Positions 13,795 to 21,529 of a DNA stretch of 64,000 bases are shown here, piece by piece (positions within the stretch are counted from its first letter, which is position 1; each line of letters starts with the position of its first letter). The notes below the pieces were generated by a model. That model did no database searches and had not been told where the DNA came from. It worked only from the letters and a program-made list of their open reading frames with translations. Source of the DNA: VBCG01 sp044226535 (lineage in GTDB: Bacteria; Pseudomonadota; Gammaproteobacteria; Burkholderiales; Casimicrobiaceae); contig JBGAGT010000005.1 in NCBI GenBank assembly GCA_044226535.1, forward strand, positions 62,001 to 126,000, read 5' to 3'. Both the position numbers and the translations under genes were made by a program.

Positions 13795-14910
13795 TCAGCC
13801 GCCGTCCATCCGTTCGATACGCCACATCTGGTAGCGAACCGCCAGTATGCAACCGGCGACGATGGAAAAGAGCGTCAGGAACGAGCCGACGGCCAGCGTC
13901 GAGATGCCGGTCAGCCCCTGGCCGATAGTACAGCCCAGCGCGGTGACGCCGCCGAAGCCCATCATGGCGCCGCCGGCCAGGTGGTTGGCGAGGTCCTCGA
14001 TGCTGGCGAAGCCCTCCCATCGGAAGCTCTTGGTGCCGAGCGCCACCACCAGCGAGCCCGCCATCATGCCCAGAACCCCGGCGATGCCGAAGGTCATGAC
14101 GCGCGACTGGTCGCTCCACAGCAGCAGGAGCTCGAGCAGGTAAGCGGTGGGCGAGACGAACGAGAACGACTCGGCGCGGCCCGAGTTGGTGGCAAAGAAC
14201 TTCTCCTCCAGCGTCGCGGGGTCCTCGGCGACGTAGCCGAGATGCGCCGAGACATACCAGCCGCCGACGATCACCGCACCCACGACGAGGCCGCCGACGA
14301 TCAGCATGGGCGAAGCGCGGAAGTCGCGGTTGGCGAACACGAATGCGGCCACTGCGGCAGCGATAAGGAGCGGCAGCCACCAGCGCACCGAAGGCCCGAT
14401 CCCCCACGCCATGGCGATGGCAGGCAGGTCCGAAGTCTTCGCGCCGACGCCGAAGCGCACGGGGTCGAGGCCATAGACGCGCGGCGCGGCGAACACGCCC
14501 TTGAGCGTCATGTACGCGACCGCGGCGAGCACCAGCAGCACCACCAGCGACTTCAGGTTGCCCGCGCCGATGCGGATCAGCGTCTTGCTGCCGCAGCCCG
14601 AGGCCAGCGTCATGCCGGCGCCGAACAAGAGGCCCCCGACGATGTGCGACAGCCACGACACCTGCGCGTTGGTGTAGATCGACTTGCTGAGGTCGAACAC
14701 GCCCGCGGCCTGCAGCACGCCCGCGCCGGCGATGGCCACGGCGATGGCGAGGAGCCACATGCGCAGGCGCCGCCAGTCGCCGAAATTCACCACGTCGGTG
14801 ATCGCGCCCATGGTGCAGAAGCTCGCGCGCTGCGCCACGGCGCCGAACACGAATGCCAGCGCAAAGGCGCTCCAGACGACCAGCGACGGGAGGTGGGCGG
14901 TATCGGGCAT
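13795..14910 (-). CDS. YeeE/YedE (TsuA-type) thiosulfate or sulfur-compound transporter, 371 aa
   Basis: The protein is a multi-pass membrane protein with the three cysteine motifs of the YeeE/TsuA family: QRASFCTMGA near residue 30, LASGCGSKTLIRIG near 105, and ALGCTIGQGLTG near 335. In TsuA these cysteines relay thiosulfate through the pore. The length of 371 residues corresponds to the full two-half form rather than to split half-size YeeE proteins. There is no adjacent TusA/YeeD partner gene. It is followed by the DUF1178 gene on the same strand, 40 bases downstream. Confidence 0.88.
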   Translation of the reverse strand: MPDTAHLPSLVVWSAFALAFVFGAVAQRASFCTMGAITDVVNFGDWRRLRMWLLAIAVAIAGAGVLQAAGVFDLSKSIYTNAQVSWLSHIVGGLLFGAGMTLASGCGSKTLIRIGAGNLKSLVVLLVLAAVAYMTLKGVFAAPRVYGLDPVRFGVGAKTSDLPAIAMAWGIGPSVRWWLPLLIAAAVAAFVFANRDFRASPMLIVGGLVVGAVIVGGWYVSAHLGYVAEDPATLEEKFFATNSGRAESFSFVSPTAYLLELLLLWSDQSRVMTFGIAGVLGMMAGSLVVALGTKSFRWEGFASIEDLANHLAGGAMMGFGGVTALGCTIGQGLTGISTLAVGSFLTLFSIVAGCILAVRYQMWRIERMDGG

Positions 14911-15011
14911 GGCGCGATTATAGGAAACCCCGGTTCGGCGAACCCCGGCGGCCCTGTCCGGGCGTTTACAGCCTCGACGGCCGCCGGGGCCGCATTCGCA
15001 GGGAGTCCGCC

Positions 15012-15935
15012 ATGGATCGCCATGACCGCAGCACCGGGCGACGCGTCGCCGAACGCAACCTCCGCCGTACCCTCCTCTTGGTCCTGCCGGCGCTCGTCGC
15101 CGGCACGGCGCTCAATGCCGCGGGCTGTGCAGCCGCCTACGACCGGCCCTCGTCCTGGGTCAGCGGCGGCATCGCCGCCGTCGAGATCGTCGACCGCACG
15201 ACCGGCGAGCACCTGCCCGCCTTCACGTCCTGGGCGGGCGCCACGCGCGGCAACCACTTCGTGGTCGGCGCGCCGGGCCACGAGTACCAGCTCCGCATCC
15301 GCAACCTCACGGGGGGCCGCATCCTCGCCGTGGGCAGCGTCGACGGCGTGAACGTCGTCAGCGGCGAGACGGCGGCGGCCTCGCAGCAGGGCTACGTCAT
15401 CGGGCCCTGGCAGTCGGTGGAGATCAACGGCTGGCGCACCAGCCTCGCCAACACCTCGAGCTTCTTCTTCACCGAGCAGGGCGCGAGCTACGCCGCGCGC
15501 ACCGGGCGCCCCGACGACGTGGGCGTGATCGGCGTCGCGGTGTTCCGCGAGCGCCGCAGCTCGACGCCGCCGCAGGTGATCGGCCAGGCGCGCGACCGGG
15601 AGCCCATGCCCATGCGGAAATCGGAGGCACCCGGCGATGCTGCCGCGTCCCGCGACGCATCCAGGCCGCAGGCTTCGGGCGGCGTGGCGCGCATGGAAGA
15701 GCGCGCGCCGGCCGCGGCGGCCCCCGCACCCTCGCTCGGCACCGGTTACGGCCGCAACGAGGATTCGCGCGCGACGCGCGTGGCCTTCGAGCGCGCGACC
15801 TCGACACCCGCCGAGGTGCTGAGCGTGCGCTACGACAGCTACGCGAACCTCGTCGCGATGGGCGTGCTGCCGCGTACGATCGCGCGCGCGCCGGACCCCT
15901 TCCCGGGCGGCTTCGTGCAGCCGCCGCCGAACTGA
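15012..15935 (+). CDS. Secreted protein of unknown function, 307 aa
   Basis: The start ATG 15012 gives a basic N-terminus and a hydrophobic segment TLLLVLPALVAGTALNAAGC, a signal peptide with a weak lipobox-like end. Residues about 40-160 form a beta-rich domain (AAVEIVDRTTGEHLPAF, EYQLRIRNLTGGRILAVGSVDGVNV) and a FFFTEQGASYAARTGRPDDVGVIGVAVFRE segment. The remainder is a low-complexity Ala/Pro/Ser/Arg linker ending in VRYDSYANLVAMGVLP. I do not recognise the family with certainty. It lies 59 bases upstream of the ECF sigma gene on the same strand and may be part of the regulated unit. Confidence 0.65.
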   Translation: MDRHDRSTGRRVAERNLRRTLLLVLPALVAGTALNAAGCAAAYDRPSSWVSGGIAAVEIVDRTTGEHLPAFTSWAGATRGNHFVVGAPGHEYQLRIRNLTGGRILAVGSVDGVNVVSGETAAASQQGYVIGPWQSVEINGWRTSLANTSSFFFTEQGASYAARTGRPDDVGVIGVAVFRERRSSTPPQVIGQARDREPMPMRKSEAPGDAAASRDASRPQASGGVARMEERAPAAAAPAPSLGTGYGRNEDSRATRVAFERATSTPAEVLSVRYDSYANLVAMGVLPRTIARAPDPFPGGFVQPPPN

Positions 15936-15973
15936 TCGCCGCCGAACCGGCCCCGATTGCCCGCCACCGCAGC

Positions 15974-15994
15974 GGCCCGCATACTCTGCGGGCC
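15974..15994 (+). promoter_or_regulatory. Hairpin directly before the ECF sigma start codon
   Basis: GGCCCGCA (15974-15981) and TGCGGGCC (15987-15994) form a perfect eight-base-pair stem with loop TACTC, ending on the base before the ATG. No Shine-Dalgarno sequence is visible outside it. It could end the upstream transcript or hold translation of the sigma factor low. Confidence 0.55.
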
Positions 15995-16612
15995 ATGCCG
16001 CTTTCGCGCGCCGACGACGCCGTGCCCGACGAGGCGCTGATGCTCGCGTATGCGCAGGGCGACGCGGGCGCGTTCGACGCGCTGTACGCGCGCCACCGCG
16101 GCGGCCTCTACCGCTATTGCCTGCGCCACCTCGGCAATGCGGGCCTCGCGGACGAAGTGTTCCAGGACATCTGGATGAACGTGGTGCGCGTGCGCGAGAG
16201 CTACGTGCCCACGGCGCGCTTCGCCACGTGGCTGTACACGCTGGCGCACAACCGCATCGTCGACCGCTGGCGCGCGGGCGGGCGCGCGACGCTGGTGTCG
16301 ATCGACGACGAGGACGACGAAGCGCCCTTGCGCGAGGCCGAGCGCGTCCGTGCGGCGCGCGGCGACGAGCCCGAGGTGCGTGCGGCCGCGGGCGAGATCG
16401 GCGCGCGCATCGCGGCGGCCCTCGCTTCGCTGCCGGCGGAACAGCGCGACGCCTTCCTGCTGCAATACGAAGGCGGCCATTCGCTGGCCGGGATCGCCGA
16501 GATCACCGGTGCCGGACAGGAGACCGTGAAAAGCCGGCTGCGCTACGCCACCAACAAGCTGCGCAGCGTGCTGGCGGACCTGCGCGACGATGCGCGCGAG
16601 GATGCACGATGA
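15995..16612 (+). CDS. ECF RNA polymerase sigma factor, 205 aa
   Basis: Region 2 is visible at residues 12-90: DEALMLAYAQGDAGAFDALYARH, YCLRHLGNAGLADEVFQDIW and ARFATWLYTLAHNRIVDRWR. Region 4 is at residues 140-195: LASLPAEQRDAFLLQYEGG, SLAGIAEITGAGQETVKSRLRYA. An acidic linker (DDEDDEA) separates them. Length is normal for an ECF factor with a slightly long linker. The next gene encodes a likely membrane-bound anti-sigma factor, 19 bases downstream, so the pair probably controls a transmembrane stress response. Translation may be limited by the hairpin abutting the start codon. Confidence 0.93.
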   Translation: MPLSRADDAVPDEALMLAYAQGDAGAFDALYARHRGGLYRYCLRHLGNAGLADEVFQDIWMNVVRVRESYVPTARFATWLYTLAHNRIVDRWRAGGRATLVSIDDEDDEAPLREAERVRAARGDEPEVRAAAGEIGARIAAALASLPAEQRDAFLLQYEGGHSLAGIAEITGAGQETVKSRLRYATNKLRSVLADLRDDAREDAR

Positions 16613-16631
16613 CACCGCGGGGATTCGAGCC

Positions 16632-17561
16632 ATGACCGGGCGCGACCCCCGGCTCGAGGCGCTTTGGCGCGAGGCCTCGCGCGAGGAGCCTCCGGCGCAA
16701 CTCGACGACGCGATCCGCGCCGCCGCGCATCGCGCCGTGCAGTCGAAGCCCACGCCGGCCGGCGCGCCCTCGCCCCGGTCGCGCGCGCCGTGGCCCGCCT
16801 GGGCACCGTTCGCCGCCGCGGCATCGATCGGGGCGATCGCCATCGCCGTCTGGCAGGTGGTGCCGCAGGACCTCGACGAGACACGGGTGGTGGCGAGCGA
16901 CACGCCGCGTCGGGCAGAGGTGGCCGAGGTGGCGAAGCCGGAAACGCGTGCAGTCGTGCCTTCGACGGTGCAGGCACCACCTGCGGCACCGTCGACGGCG
17001 CAGGTTCGGCCGGCATCACCGATGGCGCCGACGCCGACCGCCAAGGCACGAGCCGATGCTCGCGAGGAGGCGTTCGTCGCGCCGCCACCGGCGGCGGAGG
17101 CCGCGTCCACGTCCGCAGCCGGAGGCGCACCGGCAACGGGTGGCGCGCCCGATGCCCGCGACAAGCGCGCCGAACCGCAGGTCACTGCCGCCGATGCGTT
17201 GGCGAATGTGCCGAAGGCCGCGGTCGCAGCGGCGTCGGCCCCTCCGGCGGCGCCGGCGGGGAACGCTGCGCCCGCGTTGGCGCGCGAGCGGGCGAACGGC
17301 ACGCTGATGGCGCAACGCGCTGCCCCGCCGCAATCCGCTGCCGCGCCGCAACCCGCCCCGCCGCACTCCGCCGCCTCGCCGCAACCACCCGCCCCGCAAT
17401 CGGTGGACGCGTTCATCGCGGCCATCGATCAGGCGCGCGCGGAGCATCGGGATGTGGAGGCCGAAGCGTTGCTGCAGGCGATGCGTGCGCGCTACCCCGA
17501 TGCCGACGCGCGGCTGCCCACGCGGCTGCGCGATTGGGCGTCGCGCATCCCCGTGCGTTGA
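16632..17561 (+). CDS. Putative membrane-anchored anti-sigma factor, 309 aa
   Basis: The gene follows the ECF sigma gene directly. The cytoplasmic N-terminus (residues 1-50) has LEALWREASREEPPAQLDDAIRAAAHR, a short helical sigma-binding-like region. A single membrane helix lies at about 57-77 (WAPFAAAASIGAIAIAVWQ). The periplasmic part is a long Ala/Pro/Gln-rich linker and a C-terminal helical domain (VDAFIAAIDQARAEHRDVEAEALLQAMRARYPD). No zinc-binding HxxxCxxC motif is present, so it would be of a non-ZAS type. The assignment rests on position and topology. It may instead be only a membrane protein of the same operon. Confidence 0.7.
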   Translation: MTGRDPRLEALWREASREEPPAQLDDAIRAAAHRAVQSKPTPAGAPSPRSRAPWPAWAPFAAAASIGAIAIAVWQVVPQDLDETRVVASDTPRRAEVAEVAKPETRAVVPSTVQAPPAAPSTAQVRPASPMAPTPTAKARADAREEAFVAPPPAAEAASTSAAGGAPATGGAPDARDKRAEPQVTAADALANVPKAAVAAASAPPAAPAGNAAPALARERANGTLMAQRAAPPQSAAAPQPAPPHSAASPQPPAPQSVDAFIAAIDQARAEHRDVEAEALLQAMRARYPDADARLPTRLRDWASRIPVR

Positions 17562-17604
17562 GCACGCGGGACCCGGCGCAGGGCCGGCATGGCGCGCCGG
17601 TCCG

Positions 17605-18153
17605 TCAGGCGCCGGTCGTGCCGCTCGCTGCTGGCGGGTCGACGCGCGCTGCGCGTCGCTTCCAGCGCAGCAGGCCCACGGCGTACGCGACGTAGTAGCC
17701 GGCCACGGTGCCGAAGATCGCCAGCGTGAGCGGGCTTCGCGCAAACGCCGCCGAATCGCCTGCGATCGCGCCGGATGCGGCGTAGAGGACGATGCCGCGA
17801 TACGCGAGCCGCCCGACGAGCAGCAGCGACAACGCGATGCCGATGTGGGCGTTCGGCGTGTAGAACAAGCCGAGCGGCGTTTGCTCGAACCGGGTGAAGC
17901 GGATGCCGTACCAGCCGAGCACGCAGCCGACGAGCACCCCGCCCGCGAGGCAAAGCGCAGCTTCGGGGTGGGCCAGGGAACCCAGCAGCAGCAGGCCCAC
18001 CAGCAGCGGGAAGAAGACGACGGTCAGCCACGCGCGGGTACCGGAAAACCGCTGGCGGCCGACCATGCGCCTCACGCGCCGGTATACGCGCCACGCGATC
18101 AACGCCGCGATGCCGGCGGGCAATAGCAGCGTCGCGGGATGCGCGAAGTCCAT
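17605..18153 (-). CDS. Multi-pass membrane protein, 182 aa
   Basis: The sequence shows about five hydrophobic helices (ATLLLPAGIAALIAW, WLTVVFFPLLVGLLLLG, ALCLAGGVLVGCVLGW, IGIALSLLLVGRLAY, LTLAIFGTVAGYYVAYAVGLL). A basic RRVRRMVGRQRF loop follows the first helix, as in CcdC/DUF1453-like proteins, but I am not sure of the family. I took ATG 18153; an ATG four codons upstream is also possible. It ends convergently with the anti-sigma gene, 43 bases apart, and lies 39 bases downstream of the TauE gene on the same strand. Confidence 0.6.
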   Translation of the reverse strand: MDFAHPATLLLPAGIAALIAWRVYRRVRRMVGRQRFSGTRAWLTVVFFPLLVGLLLLGSLAHPEAALCLAGGVLVGCVLGWYGIRFTRFEQTPLGLFYTPNAHIGIALSLLLVGRLAYRGIVLYAASGAIAGDSAAFARSPLTLAIFGTVAGYYVAYAVGLLRWKRRAARVDPPAASGTTGA

Positions 18154-18192
18154 CGGCGCAAGCATACCGCGGTGGATGAAGGCTGGAGCCGC

Positions 18193-18969
18193 CTACCCGA
18201 ACCAGTAACGGCGTGCGTAGATCGCGGTGACGGCACAGCCGATGGCGATGACCAGGTAGCGCATCGGTTGCTCCGGGATGACGCGCACGAGCCTGCCGCC
18301 GCCGTAGCCGCCGACCAGCCCTCCGCTGCCCATCACCAGCGCATGCGGCCAATCCACCAGGCCGGCGGCGATGAACACGATGACCGCGACGATGCTCATC
18401 GTGCCGCCGATGAGGTTCTTCAGCACGTTGACCGCGCGGAAATCCCCGTGGTCCCCCAGCGAAAGGATCGCGAGGAGCATCACGCCCGCGGCCGCGCCGA
18501 AGTAGCCGACGTAGACGGCGATGGGTGTCAGCAGCGCGAGCCCGATGCGGTCGGCGCGACGGCTGTGCAGCGCGGGGTCGTCGCCATGGACGAGCGTCCA
18601 GCGCTTGATCGGTCCCTGGAAGGCGAACAGCAGCGTGGCCGTCCCGATCAGCGCGGGAATCGCCGCCATGAACACGTGCTGGGGCGTCAGGAACAGGAGC
18701 CACGCGCCCAGCCCGCTGCCGACGATCGCGATGACGACCACCCACGCGAACGCCGGTCGCCAGGGCGGGAGTTGCTCGAAGTCCGCGGCCACGGCGATGA
18801 AGTTGCTCGGCGTCATGGACACGGTGTTCGACGCCGCCGCCACCACGGGGGGCAGGCCGACCGCCAGCAGCACAGGGAAGGTGATCAGCGACGAGCCGCC
18901 GACCATGGCGGTGATCAACCCGCCGGCGAGGCCGGCCCCGAGCAGCAATGCGACGGTTGTCGCCTCCAT
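18193..18969 (-). CDS. TauE/SafE family sulfite or organic acid exporter, 258 aa
   Basis: The product is a multi-pass membrane protein with the two half-repeats of the TauE/SafE family: LAGGLITAMVGGSSLITFPVLLAVGLPPVVAAASNTV at the start and VGYFGAAAGVMLLAILSL with NVLKNLIGGTMS in the second half. The family transports sulfonates, sulfite or related anions across the inner membrane. ATG 18969 overlaps the mutY stop (TGATG), so it is the second gene of a mutY-tauE pair. The combination with a YeeE-type transporter 4 kb away hints at sulfur metabolism; the substrate is not determined by the sequence. Confidence 0.85.
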   Translation of the reverse strand: MEATTVALLLGAGLAGGLITAMVGGSSLITFPVLLAVGLPPVVAAASNTVSMTPSNFIAVAADFEQLPPWRPAFAWVVVIAIVGSGLGAWLLFLTPQHVFMAAIPALIGTATLLFAFQGPIKRWTLVHGDDPALHSRRADRIGLALLTPIAVYVGYFGAAAGVMLLAILSLGDHGDFRAVNVLKNLIGGTMSIVAVIVFIAAGLVDWPHALVMGSGGLVGGYGGGRLVRVIPEQPMRYLVIAIGCAVTAIYARRYWFG

Positions 18970-20093
18970 CACGTCGCTTCGCCGACGCGATCCCGCGGGG
19001 CCCCGCCCGCGTGGGCCAACCCCGCGAGCTGCTCGACGATCCGGCGCACCGGCGCCGGCAGTGCCGCCGCCAGCGCCTCGTCGCGCGTGAACCACCGCAG
19101 CCCGCCCTGCTCCGCGCGGGGCCCGAAGCCCCGGAGCTCCACGCGACACGGCCGCATGGTCAGCGTGAAATGCGTGAATGCATGCACCACCGGCGGCAGG
19201 GGCGCGACGCGCAGCACCTCTGCACCGAGCCACGCGCCAACCCCTTCGACCCCGCGCTCAGGCAAGCTCCACAGCCCGCTCCAGACGCCGGTCGCCGGCC
19301 GCCGCTCGAGCAGCAGGCGTCCCTCGCTCACGGCCACCAGCACCTCGGCCTCGCGTTGCGGCACCGCGCGCCGGGGCCGTGGCGACGGCAGCTCGCCGAC
19401 GCGATGCGTGGCGAGCGCCACGCAGTCGCCCGACACCGGGCAGGCGTCGCAGCGCGGCCGCGTGCGCAGGCATACCGTCGCGCCGAGATCCATCATCGCC
19501 TGCGTGTAATGCCCGATGTCGACGCCGGGCGCCGCGGCGACCCGCGCCTGCGCGACGTCCCACAGCCGTGCCGCGACGCGCGGCTCGCCCGGGTAGCCGT
19601 CGATGCCGGCATGGCGCGCCAGCACGCGCTTGACGTTGCCGTCGAGGATCGCGCCGCGCTCGCCGCTGGCGAACGCCGCGATCGCCGCCGCGGTCGAGCG
19701 GCCGATGCCGGGAAGCGTCTCGAGGGTCGCGGCGTCGGTGGGGAAGCGCCCCGCGTGCACGTCCATCACGCGCTGTGCGGCGGCATGCAGGTGGTGCGCG
19801 CGCCGGTAATACCCGAGGCCCGACCACAGCTCGAGCACGCGGTCGACCGGCGCGGCCGCCAGCGACACGACGTCGGGAAAGCGCGCGACGAAGCGCAGGT
19901 AGTACGGCGTGGCCGTCGCCACCTGCGTCTGCTGCAACATGATCTCGGACAGCCAGATGCGGTAGGCGTCGCGCGTGCCCTGCCACGGCAGGTCGCGGCG
20001 ACCGTGATGCGCGTGCCACGCGACGAGGCGCGCAGCGAACGGTTCGCCGGGACTAGCGGATGGCGAGGCGCTGCTTGGCCTTGGCGCCGGCAT
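18969..20093 (-). CDS. mutY: A/G-specific adenine DNA glycosylase MutY, 374 aa
   Basis: All MutY hallmarks are present: catalytic Glu50 in LSEIMLQQTQVATATPYY, the helix-hairpin-helix LPGIGRSTAAAI with catalytic Asp151 in ILDGNVKRVLARH, and the iron-sulfur cluster ligands Cys208, Cys215, Cys218 and Cys224 (C-x6-C-x2-C-x5-C). The C-terminal NUDIX-like domain (REAEVLVAVSEGRLLLERR onward) recognises 8-oxoG. The enzyme removes adenine mispaired with 8-oxoguanine. The start overlaps the end of cpoB by 41 bases; no later start would keep the catalytic domain whole. It is placed after tol-pal genes in one co-directional block. Confidence 0.96.
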   Translation of the reverse strand: MPAPRPSSASPSASPGEPFAARLVAWHAHHGRRDLPWQGTRDAYRIWLSEIMLQQTQVATATPYYLRFVARFPDVVSLAAAPVDRVLELWSGLGYYRRAHHLHAAAQRVMDVHAGRFPTDAATLETLPGIGRSTAAAIAAFASGERGAILDGNVKRVLARHAGIDGYPGEPRVAARLWDVAQARVAAAPGVDIGHYTQAMMDLGATVCLRTRPRCDACPVSGDCVALATHRVGELPSPRPRRAVPQREAEVLVAVSEGRLLLERRPATGVWSGLWSLPERGVEGVGAWLGAEVLRVAPLPPVVHAFTHFTLTMRPCRVELRGFGPRAEQGGLRWFTRDEALAAALPAPVRRIVEQLAGLAHAGGAPRDRVGEAT

Positions 20094-20886
20094 CGCTGGC
20101 CGGATACTTGGCGATCAGGTCCTCGAGCGTGCGCCGGGCGCCGGCGTTGTCGCCGAGCTCCGCCTGCGCGGAGGCGATGTTGAGCATCGCGTCGGGAATC
20201 TTGGCGCTGTCGGGAAATTGCTGGATCAGCGCGCGCTGCGCGGCAATCGCGGCGCGGAAGTCCTTGCGCGCGTACTGCGCGTTGCCGACCCAGTATTGCG
20301 CCGAAGGTGCGAGCGACGACTGCGGCCAGGTCCTGACGAAGCCGCTGAACGACGTGACCGCGCCCGCGTAATCGGCGCGCTTGAACTGGTCGAGCGCGGC
20401 GTCGTAGGCGCGTTGCTCGGCCGCGCCGGGTGGCACGGGGGCCGCTGCGGCCGGCGCACCCGGCGTGGTGCCTGGTGCGGCACCGGGGATGGCACCCGGC
20501 ACGCCGCCGTCGGCCGGCGCCGCGCCCGCGGGCGGCGCGGCTTCGAGCTTGCGCAGCCGCGTGTCGAGGTCGACGTAGAGGTCACGCTGGCGCTTCTGCT
20601 GCTGGTCGACGTCGTTGGCGAGCACTTCCACCTGCCCGCGCAGGCGCGCGATGTCGGCCTTGAGCTGCTCGACCTGGTTGAAGAGGTCGGCGAGCCCCTG
20701 GCTCTTCAGCTGCTGCTCGAGCGCGCCGATGCGCTGGTCGAGCTGGCGCTGGATCTGGTCGATGCGCGCGTTGGTCTCGGCGTTCTTCTTGAGCGCTTCC
20801 TCGTCGAACATGCCCGCCTGCGCGGGCATGACGCACAGGCTGGCGATCGCGAGGGCAAGACCGGCGAGCGCTCCGCGCACGATCAC
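20053..20886 (-). CDS. cpoB: Cell division coordinator CpoB (YbgF), 277 aa
   Basis: GTG 20886 overlaps the pal stop by four bases. A signal peptide (GALAGLALAIASLCVMPAQA) is followed by the trimerising coiled coil (KKNAETNARIDQIQRQLDQR to VDQQQKRQRDLYVDLDTRLRKLE), a Pro/Ala linker, and C-terminal TPR repeats (AYDAALDQFKRADYAGAV, QYWVGNAQYARKDFRAAIA, DAMLNIASAQAELGDNAGA). CpoB acts in the periplasm and links PBP1B activity with Tol-Pal constriction. The order tolB-pal-cpoB is the usual one. Confidence 0.95.
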   Translation of the reverse strand: MIVRGALAGLALAIASLCVMPAQAGMFDEEALKKNAETNARIDQIQRQLDQRIGALEQQLKSQGLADLFNQVEQLKADIARLRGQVEVLANDVDQQQKRQRDLYVDLDTRLRKLEAAPPAGAAPADGGVPGAIPGAAPGTTPGAPAAAAPVPPGAAEQRAYDAALDQFKRADYAGAVTSFSGFVRTWPQSSLAPSAQYWVGNAQYARKDFRAAIAAQRALIQQFPDSAKIPDAMLNIASAQAELGDNAGARRTLEDLIAKYPASDAGAKAKQRLAIR

Positions 20887-21431
20887 TCGCCCTGGTAGAC
20901 GATGTCGTCGCGACGGTTTTCGGCGTAGGCCGCCTCGTCGTTGCCCGTGGCCTTGGGCTTTTCCTTGCCGAAGGACACCGACTCGACCTGCGAATCCTGC
21001 GCGCCATACAGGGCCATCATGCGCTTGGCGGCATCGGCACGGCGCTGGCCCAGCGCGATGTTGTATTCGCGCGAGCCGCGCTCGTCGGTGTTGCCCTGGA
21101 CCGTGAGCCTGGCGGTCGGATGCGAGGCGAGGTAGCGCGCATGCGCCTCGATCAGCGGCTTGTACTCGTCCTTGACGGCGAAGCTGTCGAAATCGAAGTA
21201 CACGCTGCGCTTGGAGAGGACGTTGCTCGGGTCCTTGAGCGGGTTGCCGCTGGCGGAATTGCTGCCCGCGACGCCCGATCCGCCGACGCCCGCGGTGGAC
21301 GTGCCGCTGCCGGCCGAGCCCGCACCCGCGGCGCCGACACTCTTGTCGTCGACGGGCGCGCCGACCTGCGGCGCGGTGCTGCAGCCGGCCAGGATCGCGA
21401 CCGCGACCGCTGCGTAGAAGAAATGGCGCAT
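20883..21431 (-). CDS. pal: Peptidoglycan-associated lipoprotein Pal, 182 aa
   Basis: The N-terminus has a lipoprotein signal with lipobox LAGC (Cys17). A Gly/Ser-rich linker follows (residues 30-65), then the OmpA-like domain: SVYFDFDSFAVKDEYKPLIEAHARYL, LTVQGNTDERGSREYNIALGQRRADA. The Asp and Arg of NTDERGSREYN bind diaminopimelate in peptidoglycan. Pal is anchored in the outer membrane and works with TolB. It lies 98 bases after tolB and is translationally coupled to cpoB. The long Gly/Ser linker is somewhat unusual. Confidence 0.96.
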   Translation of the reverse strand: MRHFFYAAVAVAILAGCSTAPQVGAPVDDKSVGAAGAGSAGSGTSTAGVGGSGVAGSNSASGNPLKDPSNVLSKRSVYFDFDSFAVKDEYKPLIEAHARYLASHPTARLTVQGNTDERGSREYNIALGQRRADAAKRMMALYGAQDSQVESVSFGKEKPKATGNDEAAYAENRRDDIVYQGE

Positions 21432-21529
21432 GGTTTACCTCCGGGATGTCGAGTGGATGATGGAACGATGGATGCGCGGGCCGTTCGACTGTGGGGGCAT
21501 CGTCGGGTCGTCGGGCGCGCGCTCGGCGG

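Noticed and set aside
12726..13928. Long open frames through the composite repeat on both strands (400 and 187 codons).
   Set aside because: They contain the translated REP motif (HPRESGEP-like), a common source of false genes, and cross the efflux promoter and DUF1178.
13753..15351. A 532-codon plus-strand open frame opposite the YeeE-type gene.
   Set aside because: It is antisense to a conserved transporter and consists of Arg/His/Ala-rich low-complexity sequence.
16632..17561. A zinc-binding (ZAS) anti-sigma domain in the gene after the ECF factor.
   Set aside because: There are no His or Cys residues in the required HxxxCxxC pattern, so the anti-sigma call rests on position and topology only.
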